Shown: one piece after another, positions 12,091-22,653 of the stretch | How positions within the stretch are numbered: position 1 is the first letter of the stretch | How the letters are laid out: each line of letters starts with the position of its first letter | Assembly (NCBI GenBank): GCA_034008185.1 | Contig: CM067085.1 | Location: forward strand, 54,184,602 to 54,248,601 | DNA: 64,000 nt | Direction: 5' to 3' | Source of the DNA: Gorsachius magnificus | Taxonomy: Eukaryota; Chordata; Aves; Pelecaniformes; Ardeidae | Made by a program: the position numbers and the translations under genes | Notes under the pieces: model-generated | What the model saw: only the letters and a program-made list of their open reading frames with translations | What the model was told of the DNA's origin: nothing | The model's database searches: none

Positions 12091-13718
12091 AATCACAGAA
12101 TGGTACGGGTTGAAAGGGACCTCAGGAGATCATCCAGTCCAACCCTCCTGCTAAACCAGGTTCACCTAGAGCAGGTTGCACAGGACATAGTCCAGGCGGG
12201 TTTTGAACATCTCCAGAGAAGGAGACTCCACAACCTCCCTGGGCAGCCTGTTCCAGTGCTCTGTCACCCTCAAGGTAAAGAAGTTCTTCCGCATATTCAA
12301 TTGAAACCTCTTAGGCTTCAGTTTGTGCCCATTGCCCCTTGTCCTGTCGCTGGGCACCACTGCAAAGAGTCTGGCTCCGTCCTTGTGACATCCATCCTTA
12401 AGATATTTGTACGTGTTGATGAGGTCCCCTCTCAGTCTTCTCCTCTTCAGGCTGAACAAGCCCAACTCTCTCAGCCTTTCCTCATAGGGGAGATGCTCCA
12501 GTCCCCTAATCATCTTTGTTGCCCTCCTCTGGATGCTCTCAAGCAGTTTCTCATCTTTCTTGAACCAGGGAGCTCAGAACTGGACACAGTACTCCAGTGG
12601 TGCTGTCTCACCAGGGCAGAGTAGAGGGGGAGGATAACTTCCCTCGGCCTGCTGGCCACACTCCTCTTAATGCACCCCAAGGTGCCATTGGCCTTCTTGG
12701 CAACAAGGGCACATTTCTGGCTCATGGTGAGCTTCTTGTCCACCAGGACTCCCAGGTCTTTCTTGGCAGAGCTGCTTCCCAGCAGGTCAGCCCCCAGCCT
12801 GTACTGGTGCATGGGGTTCGACCTCCCCATGTGCAGCACTCGACACTTGCCCTTGTTGAATTTCATCATGTTCCTCTCTGCCCAACTCTCCAGCCTGTCC
12901 AGGTCCCACTGAATGGCAGCGCAGCCCTCTGGCGTATCAGCCACTCCTCCCAGTTTTGTGTCATCAGCGAACTTGCTGATGGTATACTCTGTCCCCTCGT
13001 CCAGGTCATTGATGAACAAGTTGAACAAGACTGGGCCGAGTACTGAGCCCTGGGGAACTCCACTAGCTACCGACCTCCAACTGGACTCTGCCCTGCCAAT
13101 CAGAACCCTCTGAGCCCTGTCATTCAGCCAGTTCCCAATCCACCTCACTGTCCACTCATCCAACCCATATTTCTTGAGCTTCCCTATGAGGATGTTATGG
13201 GAGACAGTGTCAAAAGCCTTGCTGAAGTCAAGGTAGACAACATCCACCGCTTTCCCCTCATCTACCCAGCTGGTCATGCCATCATAGAAGGCCATAAGAT
13301 TGGTCAGGCATGATTTCCCCTTGGTGAATCCGTGCTGGGTACTCCTGATGATCTTCTTTTCATCTACTTGCTTGGAGAGGACACCCAGAATGAGTTGTTC
13401 CATCACCTTTCCAGGGACAGAGGTGAGACTAACTGGCCTGTAGTTCCCTGGGTCCTCCTTCTTGCCCTTTTTGAAGACTGGAGTGACGTTGGCTATCTTC
13501 CAGTCCTCAGGCACCTCTCCTGTTCTCCATGACCTTTTATAGATGATGGAAAGTGGCTCAGCAATGTCATCTGCCAGTTCCTTCAGCACTCGCGGGTGCA
13601 TTCCATCGGGGCCCATGGACTTGTGGGTGTCCAGCTTACTTAAAAGGTCCCTAACCTGATCCACAACGACCGAGGGAAAGTCATCCTTTCTCCAAGCTTG
13701 CTCGCTTACCTTTGCTTC
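12091..13718 (-). mobile_element. CR1 LINE, 5'-truncated, about 1.6 kb
   Basis: The longest and least decayed transposon in the window. Read on the minus strand it runs from within ORF2 (right end, near 13718) through the reverse transcriptase and C-terminal region to the CR1 3' end. On the plus strand the inverted 3' end opens with AATCACAGAATGGTACGGG and the complement of the 'ggttggactggatgatctcc' box. Full-length CR1 is about 4.5 kb, so ORF1, the endonuclease and the first part of the reverse transcriptase are missing. Just beyond 13718 the frame hits a stop and similarity ends, which sets the truncation point. I see no obvious target duplication. The good preservation suggests it is younger than the other CR1 copies here. 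Confidence 0.96.
12166..13718 (-). pseudogene. broken CR1 ORF2 (reverse transcriptase) fragment
   Basis: The main frame (13718 down to about 12510) encodes most of a non-LTR reverse transcriptase. In the 384-residue part starting at 13664, NYRPVSL lies near 74-80, YLDFSKAFD near 144-152 (first catalytic aspartate), GVPQGS near 202-207 and the catalytic FADD box near 232-235. About 18 further codons are open upstream of that ATG. After the LVR motif near the end of the frame, a small insertion (about 2 nt near 12605) shifts the frame. In the original frame a TGG-to-TGA change adds a stop. The remaining C-terminus resumes in another frame at 12166-12513, with [20 protein letters not shown] and [12 protein letters not shown] readable. 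The endonuclease is absent and the frame is broken, so no active protein is expected. Confidence 0.92.
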
Positions 13719-14020
13719 TTAGTGGTTCATTTTAGAATCCAGTCCTATTGGAAGTTGAACTAACATACATTATTAGTGTATTTACTCAGATTTGAAGTTA
13801 AAAATGAAACAAAAAATTACAAAGGTAAACTCTAAAGCCAGTTTAAAAGTATTGTGGATCTTTTAAATAATAATAATTCCAGAAAAGAGGAGAAGCATTT
13901 TAACTGACTCAAGAAATGAAGGCAGCAATTTGCCACAGTGATTGCACTGTGAAATTAAGTAAAGCATGAAAAAACATCATACCCAAGAATTATATTGCCA
14001 AGTCAGTTGAATTTCTTCAG

Positions 14021-14038
14021 TGTGTGTGTGGGGGGGGG
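14021..14038. repeat. GT repeat joined to a G9 run
   Basis: Five TG units run into an uninterrupted G9 (14030-14038). It is a short compound microsatellite. Confidence 0.8.
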
Positions 14039-14136
14039 AAATCTACCATGATGCCTGCTTAATTACATCCCTGGTGGTTTTTTAAGTTAGGATTATGATT
14101 CTGATTTTTAAATATTTAAAAGTTGATGAACAGGAT

Positions 14137-14177
14137 TGTGTGTGGGGTTTTTTGGTGGGTTTTTTCTTTTTTTTAAT
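14137..14177. repeat. G/T low-complexity tract
   Basis: GTGTGTGGGG, T6, GG, TGGG, T6, C, T8: almost only G and T. It has the same style as the tracts at 1632 and 7666. Confidence 0.7.
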
Positions 14178-15842
14178 ATAGACTTTCAGTAAAGCAAAAC
14201 TTGACGAAATCGTGACTCAACTGAAGTGGAGTTTTCTTTTGACTTCTATGAAGCTATAAATTAATCTTTAACCTTTTTTAAGAGGGGCTCTACAAATGTT
14301 CTCACGTAATCTTCCTAGGCTTGTGTTTTGTCCATGTCCTAAGTGTATAGAAGCGTAGAGAAAGCAGTCAGAGTGAGGGCCCGTAGCCTAACTTAAGGAT
14401 GCAGTGAAAGTATTCAATAGGAAGTGCCTGATAGGAAATACTTGAGAATGAAGAGATGCAATTGTCCATTACTACATAGCTGAGTAAGGGACAGGGCTCA
14501 GTAAAAACTACCTGATCCTTATATTGCAACTTGTCTTGACCAGAGAGATGTTGATGCAGTAAAGGATTTTTTTGATAGTATGGTACAAGCTCGTTAAATG
14601 CTATGCAAGAATTGCGCACATCAGTACGTTAGACATAGTTCTGTAACTTTTTTTGTGATAGCTAAAGATCCTAGCTTCTAATTTTTGTCACTTTGTACAA
14701 AATCTCTTGATTATGTTCTTCAGCCATCTGCTGTAGGACAACGTTTGAAAATGTAAGCAGAAAGAGCAGGGTGTTGGTTTTGGCATTTTTATGAATTACA
14801 AACACGCATTTGACTTCAAAGTGGTCAGAAGTCATCTTTTGCAAAGTTAATTAAAAAAAACCAAACAAAACATGCTCCCTAATGAATAAGACACAAACCA
14901 TTAAAGCATAAAATTAAATTTGCATACTTTGTCACAGTTGGCATTTTCCATACAAGAAGGTGAAGAGGAATGTGTAGCTGGGAAGATCCTGAATGATCTG
15001 TCAGCCTGAAAGAATAGTTTATACATTACCACTTTTGCTGTTCCTGGGTGCAACACCACTAAACACAGATAAATTAAATAGTTTGCATTTAGAGGAGTTG
15101 GTGTTCAGTCCAAGGTAGTCAGCTAAACTTTCTTGTGGGAAGACAGAGGGTACCTTAGAGCACAACCCATACTAGAATTGTGATAGCATTGCTTAAGCAT
15201 AGGGGCTTACTAGAAATTTCATCACAAGAGGGTTTTTTTTCCATTTTGACCTGAGAGGAGTACCCTTGCCAAAAGCCTACCTGGCTAATGTGAACAGAAA
15301 AAAGAAAAAAAGTTTATTCAAATGTATCAAATGTATTAAGCAACAATGTCAAAATCAGTGTTCTAGCGGGGGGAAATCTCTGTGCAGTACTTTACCCTGA
15401 ACCTCCTGTTTAGGAGCAAAGGGATCTGATTGGTTTCATAATAATATAGCTTCATATGCAGTAGGTCCTAATTTCAGCAACAGTCTCAAAATCTGTTGAC
15501 ACTACATAATTTTGGATATTACTTTTTACTGACACTCCTTTTTGAAGGCCAATATTATATATGATATTTTTGGTAGACTACTTTTTTCAGTGGTTCTGTG
15601 CTTTCCGCATGAGCCATTATCTGTTCAGAGCTTAATCTATTTCTCTTAGAATGCAAAAGAAAAGTAGCCTGAAAATTCATGCTTGTCTTATCAGTACAGT
15701 TTTACAGCCACAGGAAGGACTAAGTCTTCTTAATAAAACTTCTGTTAGTTAATGCTTGAAATGGCAGTTGCTAAAAAGTCTGCAGACAAATTGATTGTAT
15801 GAGAATGGCTGCTATCTGTATGAGTATACTGTGTGATATTTT

Positions 15843-15883
15843 AAAAAAAAAAAAGGGGAAAAAGAAAAAAGGAAGAGAGAAAA
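15843..15883. repeat. homopurine run, 41 nt
   Basis: An A12 run, then GGGG and mixed A/G sequence without a pyrimidine for about 41 nt. Such tracts can adopt non-B structure, but there is no clear mirror symmetry. Confidence 0.75.
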
Positions 15884-16989
15884 CGAGGCAGACAGAGTAA
15901 ACCAGAAATTTGTGACCAGATATGCCTTAATATCCATTGTTTGCCCCCTATGGAAATTTTGAATACAAGTTAATAGAAAAGGTTTTAAATATTGGAGACT
16001 CTAAGACAATAGATGTTTCTGTACTTTATATTAGAATAAAGATCATCAGCATTAGCACAAGGATTTCTTTATGCGGGATTTAAAACCATTCAGCTACATA
16101 TAATAGAGGCACCAAAAACTGCATGTATTTGACATATACATGTTACAGGAATTACATTATTTCAAACAGTGTTAGTCAGAAAAATGGGAACAATGCACTG
16201 GTGAATCAGAGCTGCTTGTTCTCTTCATATACGTAGACAGATGTGTGTGTCCAGGCAGCTGAGGCATCAGTCTAGGCATAATTCATTTATACATAGATTC
16301 CTGTTCAGCAAAACTTTTAAATATCTGAGCAGCCCTGCTGAAGCTTTTTTCTTTAACCATAAAGTAATTGATGCTTAATGTAGTGACCTGAGTATAGTTG
16401 TTTATAGTTTGCGATTTTTTGGGTTGAAACATAAAGTAGCCCATACACTGGAGTTGTTTATTTGTTTGCCTAAGTTTTGTTCCTACTGTTGTTTACCTTT
16501 TTGCCTAAGTCAGAGTTATATTTACTTCTTAAAAACATTATTTTTTAGCTTTCTTAATACTGATTTGTAGGATATTATTTTTAATGGAGCCTAGATTTCA
16601 AGCATTCGTAAGTTTATGCTTAATGGCTGATTTTTAAAAATTCTTCATAGATGTGTGGGATGTTGAATATCCTTTTCAGAATTTACATTTTAATAATGAT
16701 ATTAGAAATCTGAGTCTAGCTTTTTTTAATTGTCAAATAAGGCATATAATTTTCATTCTTTGTGACTGAAAAAACCTCCACTCAAATAAAGAGCTTGCAT
16801 GATAATTTTCTTCACACTATAGAAACAGCTTCTAATCTATGATTGTGCACCTTACAGTGAGAAAGATTTAATTATTAAAAATCTGATGAAATGCACTTTT
16901 ATTACAGATTTTATAAAATAATTACATAAAAAAATATCTTTGAATAGAAAATATGTAGGTAAGCCATTTTATCATCTATTGTCGAGCCT

Positions 16990-17145
16990 TTAATGTTCCC
17001 TTTTGTTATCTGACCTGAAGAAATTTTCTATTCTGATTTTCTCTTTGTGAGCTTCATAAGCCTTACTAAGCGCTGGGTTACCAGAGACAGAACCTTTAAT
17101 CCCTTTTCTTGCACTTTGATTTAAGGAGGTGAATGCTTTTTTTGA
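16990..17145 (-). CDS. possible terminal exon, unrecognised protein
   Basis: A weakly supported coding candidate. On the minus strand a pyrimidine-containing stretch (TCTCTCTCTTT) leads to an AG at 17147-17146. An open frame of about 51 codons follows, ending in TAA at 16992-16990. An AATAAA poly(A) signal lies at 16903-16898, 87 nt past the stop. The translation is hydrophilic and basic, with parts such as KGIKGSVSGNPALSKAYEAH and a near C-terminal IENFFRSDNKREH. The KIRIENFF part loosely resembles a PCNA-binding box (I..FF), but the usual first glutamine is a lysine. I do not recognise the protein. The acceptor reads AAG rather than CAG and the branch region is ordinary. It is phase 0 at its start, which would suit the phase-0 end of the candidate exon at 40318. 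A chance frame remains likely. Confidence 0.15.
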   Translation of the reverse strand, partial: SKKAFTSLNQSARKGIKGSVSGNPALSKAYEAHKEKIRIENFFRSDNKREH

Positions 17146-20100
17146 CTTGTAATATAGGTAATGATAAAGAGAGAGATACAAATCCCAAAATCCATGACCC
17201 TCTCTTCATAAATGAGGTATACAATCTTGTGTGCTGATATAGTGCCTATAGAGGTGTTCAGCAAGATGTACTCTCATCATTTAAATAGTTCCTGAGTTGA
17301 AACTCTCACAAAATGTTGTGCTACTCTTTTGGGGGTTTCAATCATGCTGTACCACAAAAGATTTATATACACAACATTAACACAGAGAGCATCGTAAAGA
17401 TATACAGTGTGTTTCTGGAAAAAATGCTGGGATGTATCTCATCAGTATTTACATTTTACCTTCAAAATAAGAAAAAGATCCTGAGGTGTTTTTAAGAAAT
17501 GTCTTTTGCCTGCCTGAGCTGTGTTGTGGTACATTGTATGAATGCACATGAAATGACATTTGGGAAAAGTGTGTGATTGAACTGTGAAAGTTACCGAGAA
17601 AATCTATCACCGTTATATCTGACTTGCATTTTGTGCCATTATATCAAACTATTAGTGTCTCTTTTCATTCCTAACTTAAGCATGAATTGTTTTCATCCTA
17701 AAAGCAAAAAAAAAAAATATTGTGACTTTGACATTATTTTGACAACTGAAAATGTAATTTCAGTCTTGAACTACTATTTAAAAAGGTAGCACTAGGAATT
17801 TTTCAGTAACAGTAAAACAAAATTCTTAATTCATAGATGAAAATGCCCCAAGGCATCTAGTTTCTATGAATAGAAGTAAACAGAAAACCATAAAAAAATT
17901 ATTTCCTGATAAGATCCAACACAAGTTAACAACTAGAGTCCTGGTTTCATGTTTGTTTAGCATTTCATCAACCGCAAGAATAAGTTTATTGCACGATCTG
18001 TGGCACAGCCAGAAGCCTATCCTTTAGGTTGTCCTACAGTGAAACTACTTTAAAAGGATCTGAGAAGATAGAAGTAATGTAAACAATGCAGCTTTCCAGA
18101 AAAATTTTAGATACATGAGTAGTTGTTATCTATGTGACTAGTTCAGCTGACTGCATTAATATTACCTATTTGAAAAGGGTTATTTAAAGAATCTTAACTA
18201 AAATATTAAAACCTTATTCCATTAAATAAAAGCATGAATTTTTCTCTGTTTTTTTTAATTATTAACAGAGTTATACTTTTGTTATAGTTCAATGTGATTT
18301 AGTCCTCTGAGAAACTATTGTTAATATTTTTTCCCATTGATGACTTGGGTTTCAAATCAGTACTTTAATGAACTGTATCTATTGGGTCCTGCTGAGCACC
18401 ACATCAGTGTGATGGAAATTCACCAGAGTCAATGGAAATTTGGTTACATAGGCCTAGAAGAATGAGTCCCCCAGAACAACTTGGCTGACTAAGGAAACAG
18501 GAGGTCTGAACAGGAGGTGTGGATAGCGGTATTCTTCATAACAAATAAGTTTAGCAAAATTACAAGTGGGTAATATGCAAAGGCTTCTCTGCATGGAGCC
18601 CTTTAATTTTTTAAGGAGGAAAATGTACAGAACATCATTTATCTGTATTCATACACAAGGAAACTGGAAATGAAAAAAATATCTTTTTTTTTATAACTGA
18701 AAATACTTTTCATAATTTCATCCTTAATTTTGTAGGTGGACAATCCAGTGTAAATCTGTTTATTTCTGTTAATACAATTAAGGTGTTTATTTCCCCAGTA
18801 GTTAAAGTGAAGACTAAGGAAATACTAGAATCATTTACATGGGGGAAAAGATGACATGGTGTTTATGCTGCCAAGGTGTAGAGTAATTTTAAAAGTTTTG
18901 AGCTGAAAATATATTGTTTTGTTCTAAATATACAAGGTGAGCTTTTTGGTCCAGCAAAATTAGCAATACCATTTAACACCCAACCCTGTACCAAAGGTCA
19001 GGATATCACTTAAACGAGTACAACCAAATTTCAAGATCAGGAACACTGAGCAGGAAATAGAAGCTTATATTAGATCATATTTCCCCACATCCACAGTTCT
19101 GGTTCCCAACAAATAAGATGCCCTGACAACGGCATGACAATCTTTGCAGTTACTCTAAGCTGTATGTGATTGTGACAGCCCCAAACAAACAGCTGGAGAT
19201 GTTTGTGGAAGAGCTGTGCTCTTAGTCTCTGTTAAGTCTGACCTGAAGTCAGGGCTGGGAACCATATGCTGTTTCTATGCAAACTAGGCAGTTCTTTGTG
19301 CAAGTAATCAGCAGTTTCCTAGGTTACGTGCGCTTTTGGAAGTGAAGGAATTGATCTGTATGTCTTAGTACATTGTAGGAACTGTGCAGAGAAGGCTGAA
19401 TATGTCAGCAGGTCTGACCTGTTACAGTGATAAATGTTGCCTTCATTATGTGAACTTTAGGTACATGTGACTTCTTAAGCACTTCCTTATACTGCAGAGC
19501 ACCCTTAGATTTGTATGACTTGAGAAAGGATTGAGTGTAACTCAGCTTTTTACAGGATTGCGTGCTTGCTTTGTATTCTCTAATTCACATGTGTCTATTT
19601 TTATTATCTAATATGTTTAAATTGGAGAAAGAAAAAAAAAGCCCTCTACCTAAAGGAAATCAGGAAATCACTTTTTACATAGCCTGGTACCATGAGCTTT
19701 GTCCTTCAGAGCAGCTGAAGCTTTTCGGACTGTAAAGACAAAATTACCTGTAACAAAAAGTATTTTTAAACACATGTTATTCCAAGGTAGGCAGCTGCTC
19801 ACTGCAGGAGTCTTTCACTCACTACTGTGCTCAGCAGTTAACTTTCACTACTTAAAGGCAGTAGGGCATGGAAGATAACACATGTTGTTTTTCTATTATT
19901 CTTTACTCAGTATTATCAAAGTGATCATATTTTGATAGCAAGAAAATGATGGAAACCCAGCCAAATGTGGCTGAGTTGAAGTTTCGTGTCCAAGAAAACT
20001 CTACTACTTAGAGTAATGTTAATACAAACCACTCAGAAATAAAGCTTGGAGGATATTACTTGGAACAAGAATGACTACCTGTCTGAGATATAAAACAGTT

Positions 20101-21431
20101 TCCCTTTTAACAAGAGTATTAACTTCTCTCATTTATTATGCTCTTTCAGTTCTATGGAACGGCAATATATTGTTGTAATAATAACCAGTATATATTATCT
20201 TCAGTAGCATTTCTAGTTACAGAATTCTAGTCTGGCAGCCTACTTGAATTTTCTGAACTAACAAAATAAGGGCAAGTTAGAATGCCATCAAAGTAGGAGT
20301 CAGAAGGGGAAATTTGTGATACTAAAACTGAAGGAACAGCTAAAAATATCTCTGGGGTAACAAAAAAAAAAATTAGAAATCTAAATATACTTTATAAATA
20401 CTACATACTTATGTAAGCTACTATGCACTCTTACTAAATATTGTGAAACTGCAGAGGGTGGCAGTCTTTTACTTTTTTTCTTTCCAAAATTAGAGGATAA
20501 AAGTGATTGTAAAAAATTACCTCAAGGCAGTATTGTTTCCAGCTGGTAACCTTGCAACATCCTTCTTGGTATCATTCAAAATCTGCTCTTCAGAAACCGG
20601 CTATAGATTGCTGACTTCTGTGCTCCTCAGCAAGCCTTATGTTTGATCACCATTTATTAGACTTACTGAAAACAATTTTTTACATATTTTGTAATGAAAG
20701 TCTATTCCCTTAAGGATATTAAATAGATTTTCAATATATAAAATAATTCTGTAATCAACATGGTATCGTAAAATTTTACATGAACACTCATGTAGCATTC
20801 AAATTAAGAAGCATGAACAATTTTCAAGTAACACATTTGTCAAAATGTTGATGTTGTGACTTGGTTTCAGAGAAATGTTTCAGTCATTTAGACAATCCAG
20901 TGCAGAAATGTATCATCACTTATAAATAAGGATTTGTAGAATTGTTTATTTAGAAAGTTGAATGGTCTCTTCAAGAAGTTGGTATGTTTATTTTAGAGAG
21001 CAACCTATCTGATTGTTTTATAAACTGTCTTTTAAAGACCATGAATATGCTCTTGAATATATCAGTGTATTTTAAAATTTTTATTATACTATCAGCATGG
21101 TTTCTGAGGTCCTTTCAAACACTTACAAGGAAATATCTCATTTCTCTTCTTTTTCCAGTTTTAGAAGTAATTTTTTTGATTGAACGGTGTAGAGTGTTTA
21201 TTATGTGTCTACATAACTTCTCAAGGGGAAGCTAAGTTGAAGAAATAACATATTTACCTTCTTTGGTTTCTGTAGTCATTCCAAGCTCTTGTATAACAGA
21301 GACAGTGAGCGTTGGTTTTGTCCAGTTTTCATCTCTTTGTCTCTCCTATGAATATTCCATCAGAAATTAAGTTTTAGAAGTTGCATGGATTGCATGGCCC
21401 TAGAAGCTCATATCGCACAAAGAGGTAGTTT

Positions 21432-21540
21432 TGGATCTGCATAACCTGCTCTAGCTGACCTTGCTTGAGTAGGAGGGTTGGACAAGATGATCTCCAGAAG
21501 TCCCTTCCAACCTCAACTATTCTCTAATTCTGTGATTCTA
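21432..21540 (+). mobile_element. CR1 LINE 3' end, short fragment
   Basis: About 109 bp of the CR1 3' terminal region in plus orientation: AACCTGCTCTAGCTGACC, then GGGTTGGACAAGATGATCTC, the CCCTTCCAACCTCAA box and the terminal ATTCTGTGATTCTA. It is heavily 5'-truncated and contains no coding sequence. It lies tail to tail with the next CR1 only about 5 bp away. Confidence 0.9.
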
Positions 21541-21545
21541 TTTAG

Positions 21546-22101
21546 AGTCATAGAATCGTGGAATGGTTTGGTTTGGAACGGGCCATTAAAGGTCACCTAG
21601 TCCAACCCCCCTGCAATGAGGAGGAACATCTTCAACTAGATCAGGTTGCTTAGAGCTATGTCCAGCCTGACCTTGAATGCTGTCAGGGATATGGGGCATT
21701 TACCACCTCTCTGGGCAGGTTGTTCCAGTGTTTCACCACCCTCATAATTAAAAAATGTCTTCCTTATATGTAGTCTGAATCTGCCCTCTGTTAGTTTAAA
21801 AAATTGCCCCTTGTCCTGTCATTACAGACTCTACTAAAAAGTCTGTCCCCATCTTTCTTATAAGTCCCCTTTAAGTATTGAATGGCCACAATAAGGTCTC
21901 CCCAGAGCCTTCTCTTCTCCAGGTTGAACAACCCCAACTCTCTCAGCCTTTCTTTATCCCTCTGATCATTTTTGTGGCCTTCTTCTGGGAAGGAGCCCTG
22001 CTCCAAGAGCCAAGAGGTCCATGTCTTTCCTGTGCTGAGGACTCCAGGGTTGGATTGCAGTACTCCAGGTGGGATGTCACCAGACCAGAGTAGAGGGGGT
22101 A
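21546..22101 (-). mobile_element. CR1 LINE 3' part, inverted to its neighbour
   Basis: A minus-strand CR1 fragment of about 556 bp. It begins on the plus strand with the inverted end GTCATAGAATCGTGGAATGG and the complement of the GGTTGGACTAGGTGACC box. It continues into the ORF2 C-terminus, where [20 protein letters not shown] and NDRTRG are readable on the minus strand (frame near 21791-22006). The reverse-transcriptase core is absent and the frame is broken. The 3'-end sequence is of a different type from those at 4844 and 34770, so it likely belongs to another CR1 subfamily. Confidence 0.92.
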
Positions 22102-22625
22102 GCTAAAGAGGCTTTAGGACAATTTCCAGGGTTGCCCCTCTCAGACAGGAACCCACACTGGAGAAAGCAGTAGCCATATGACAATGATTCACCCATGTGC
22201 TTTGTTATATGATACATTCTGTGGCAGCAAGTAGTTTCAGTTAAAGAGCTAAAATAACTAGTCCTATGCATAGGTGAGCACAAAGGCTATGTCCTTTTTA
22301 CTAAGAGGACATGCAAATTCATTATAGTGATAACCATCTTTAACCGAGTTTCTCGTGATAGAAAATTCTCTGTCCTCACAATATATTCTTCTGCTTCATC
22401 AACTTGGTTATCCAAATAAGACTCTGAAGCTTTGAGGTTATGGGCTATCTGTTTCAAACTATGGGACATGTTTGCATGCCTGCAGAAGACAGTATGGATA
22501 TAACCAGAGATAATTCTCCCTACCTAAGTGATAACCAGTTCCTTCCAAGCCATTTGAGATAGATTGTTGACTTCCTCTCCTTTCCTATACCTCCTGTAAA
22601 TCATAGGATTAGCTGTAACGATTTC

Positions 22626-22653
22626 CAGCATATACCTGAGAAGGTATATGCTG
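22626..22653. other. perfect 11-bp stem-loop
   Basis: CAGCATATACC (22626-22636), loop TGAGAA (22637-22642), GGTATATGCTG (22643-22653). The arms are perfectly complementary. The flanks do not extend the stem, so it is shorter than a typical microRNA precursor. Confidence 0.5.

Larger units (their letters stand above)
13719..21431. other. unannotated unique DNA
   Basis: About 7.7 kb without a recognised repeat or gene. Simple sequence includes GT/poly-G at 14021-14038, G/T-rich sequence at 14137-14177, a purine run at 15843-15883 and short A or T runs near 17709, 18682 and 20360. One weak candidate terminal exon on the minus strand (16990-17145) is listed separately. The remaining open frames are short and of low complexity. 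Confidence 0.55.

Noticed and set aside
12100..13113. Plus-strand open frames of up to 174 codons across the CR1
   Set aside because: They are antisense shadows of the CR1 reverse-transcriptase frame on the minus strand.
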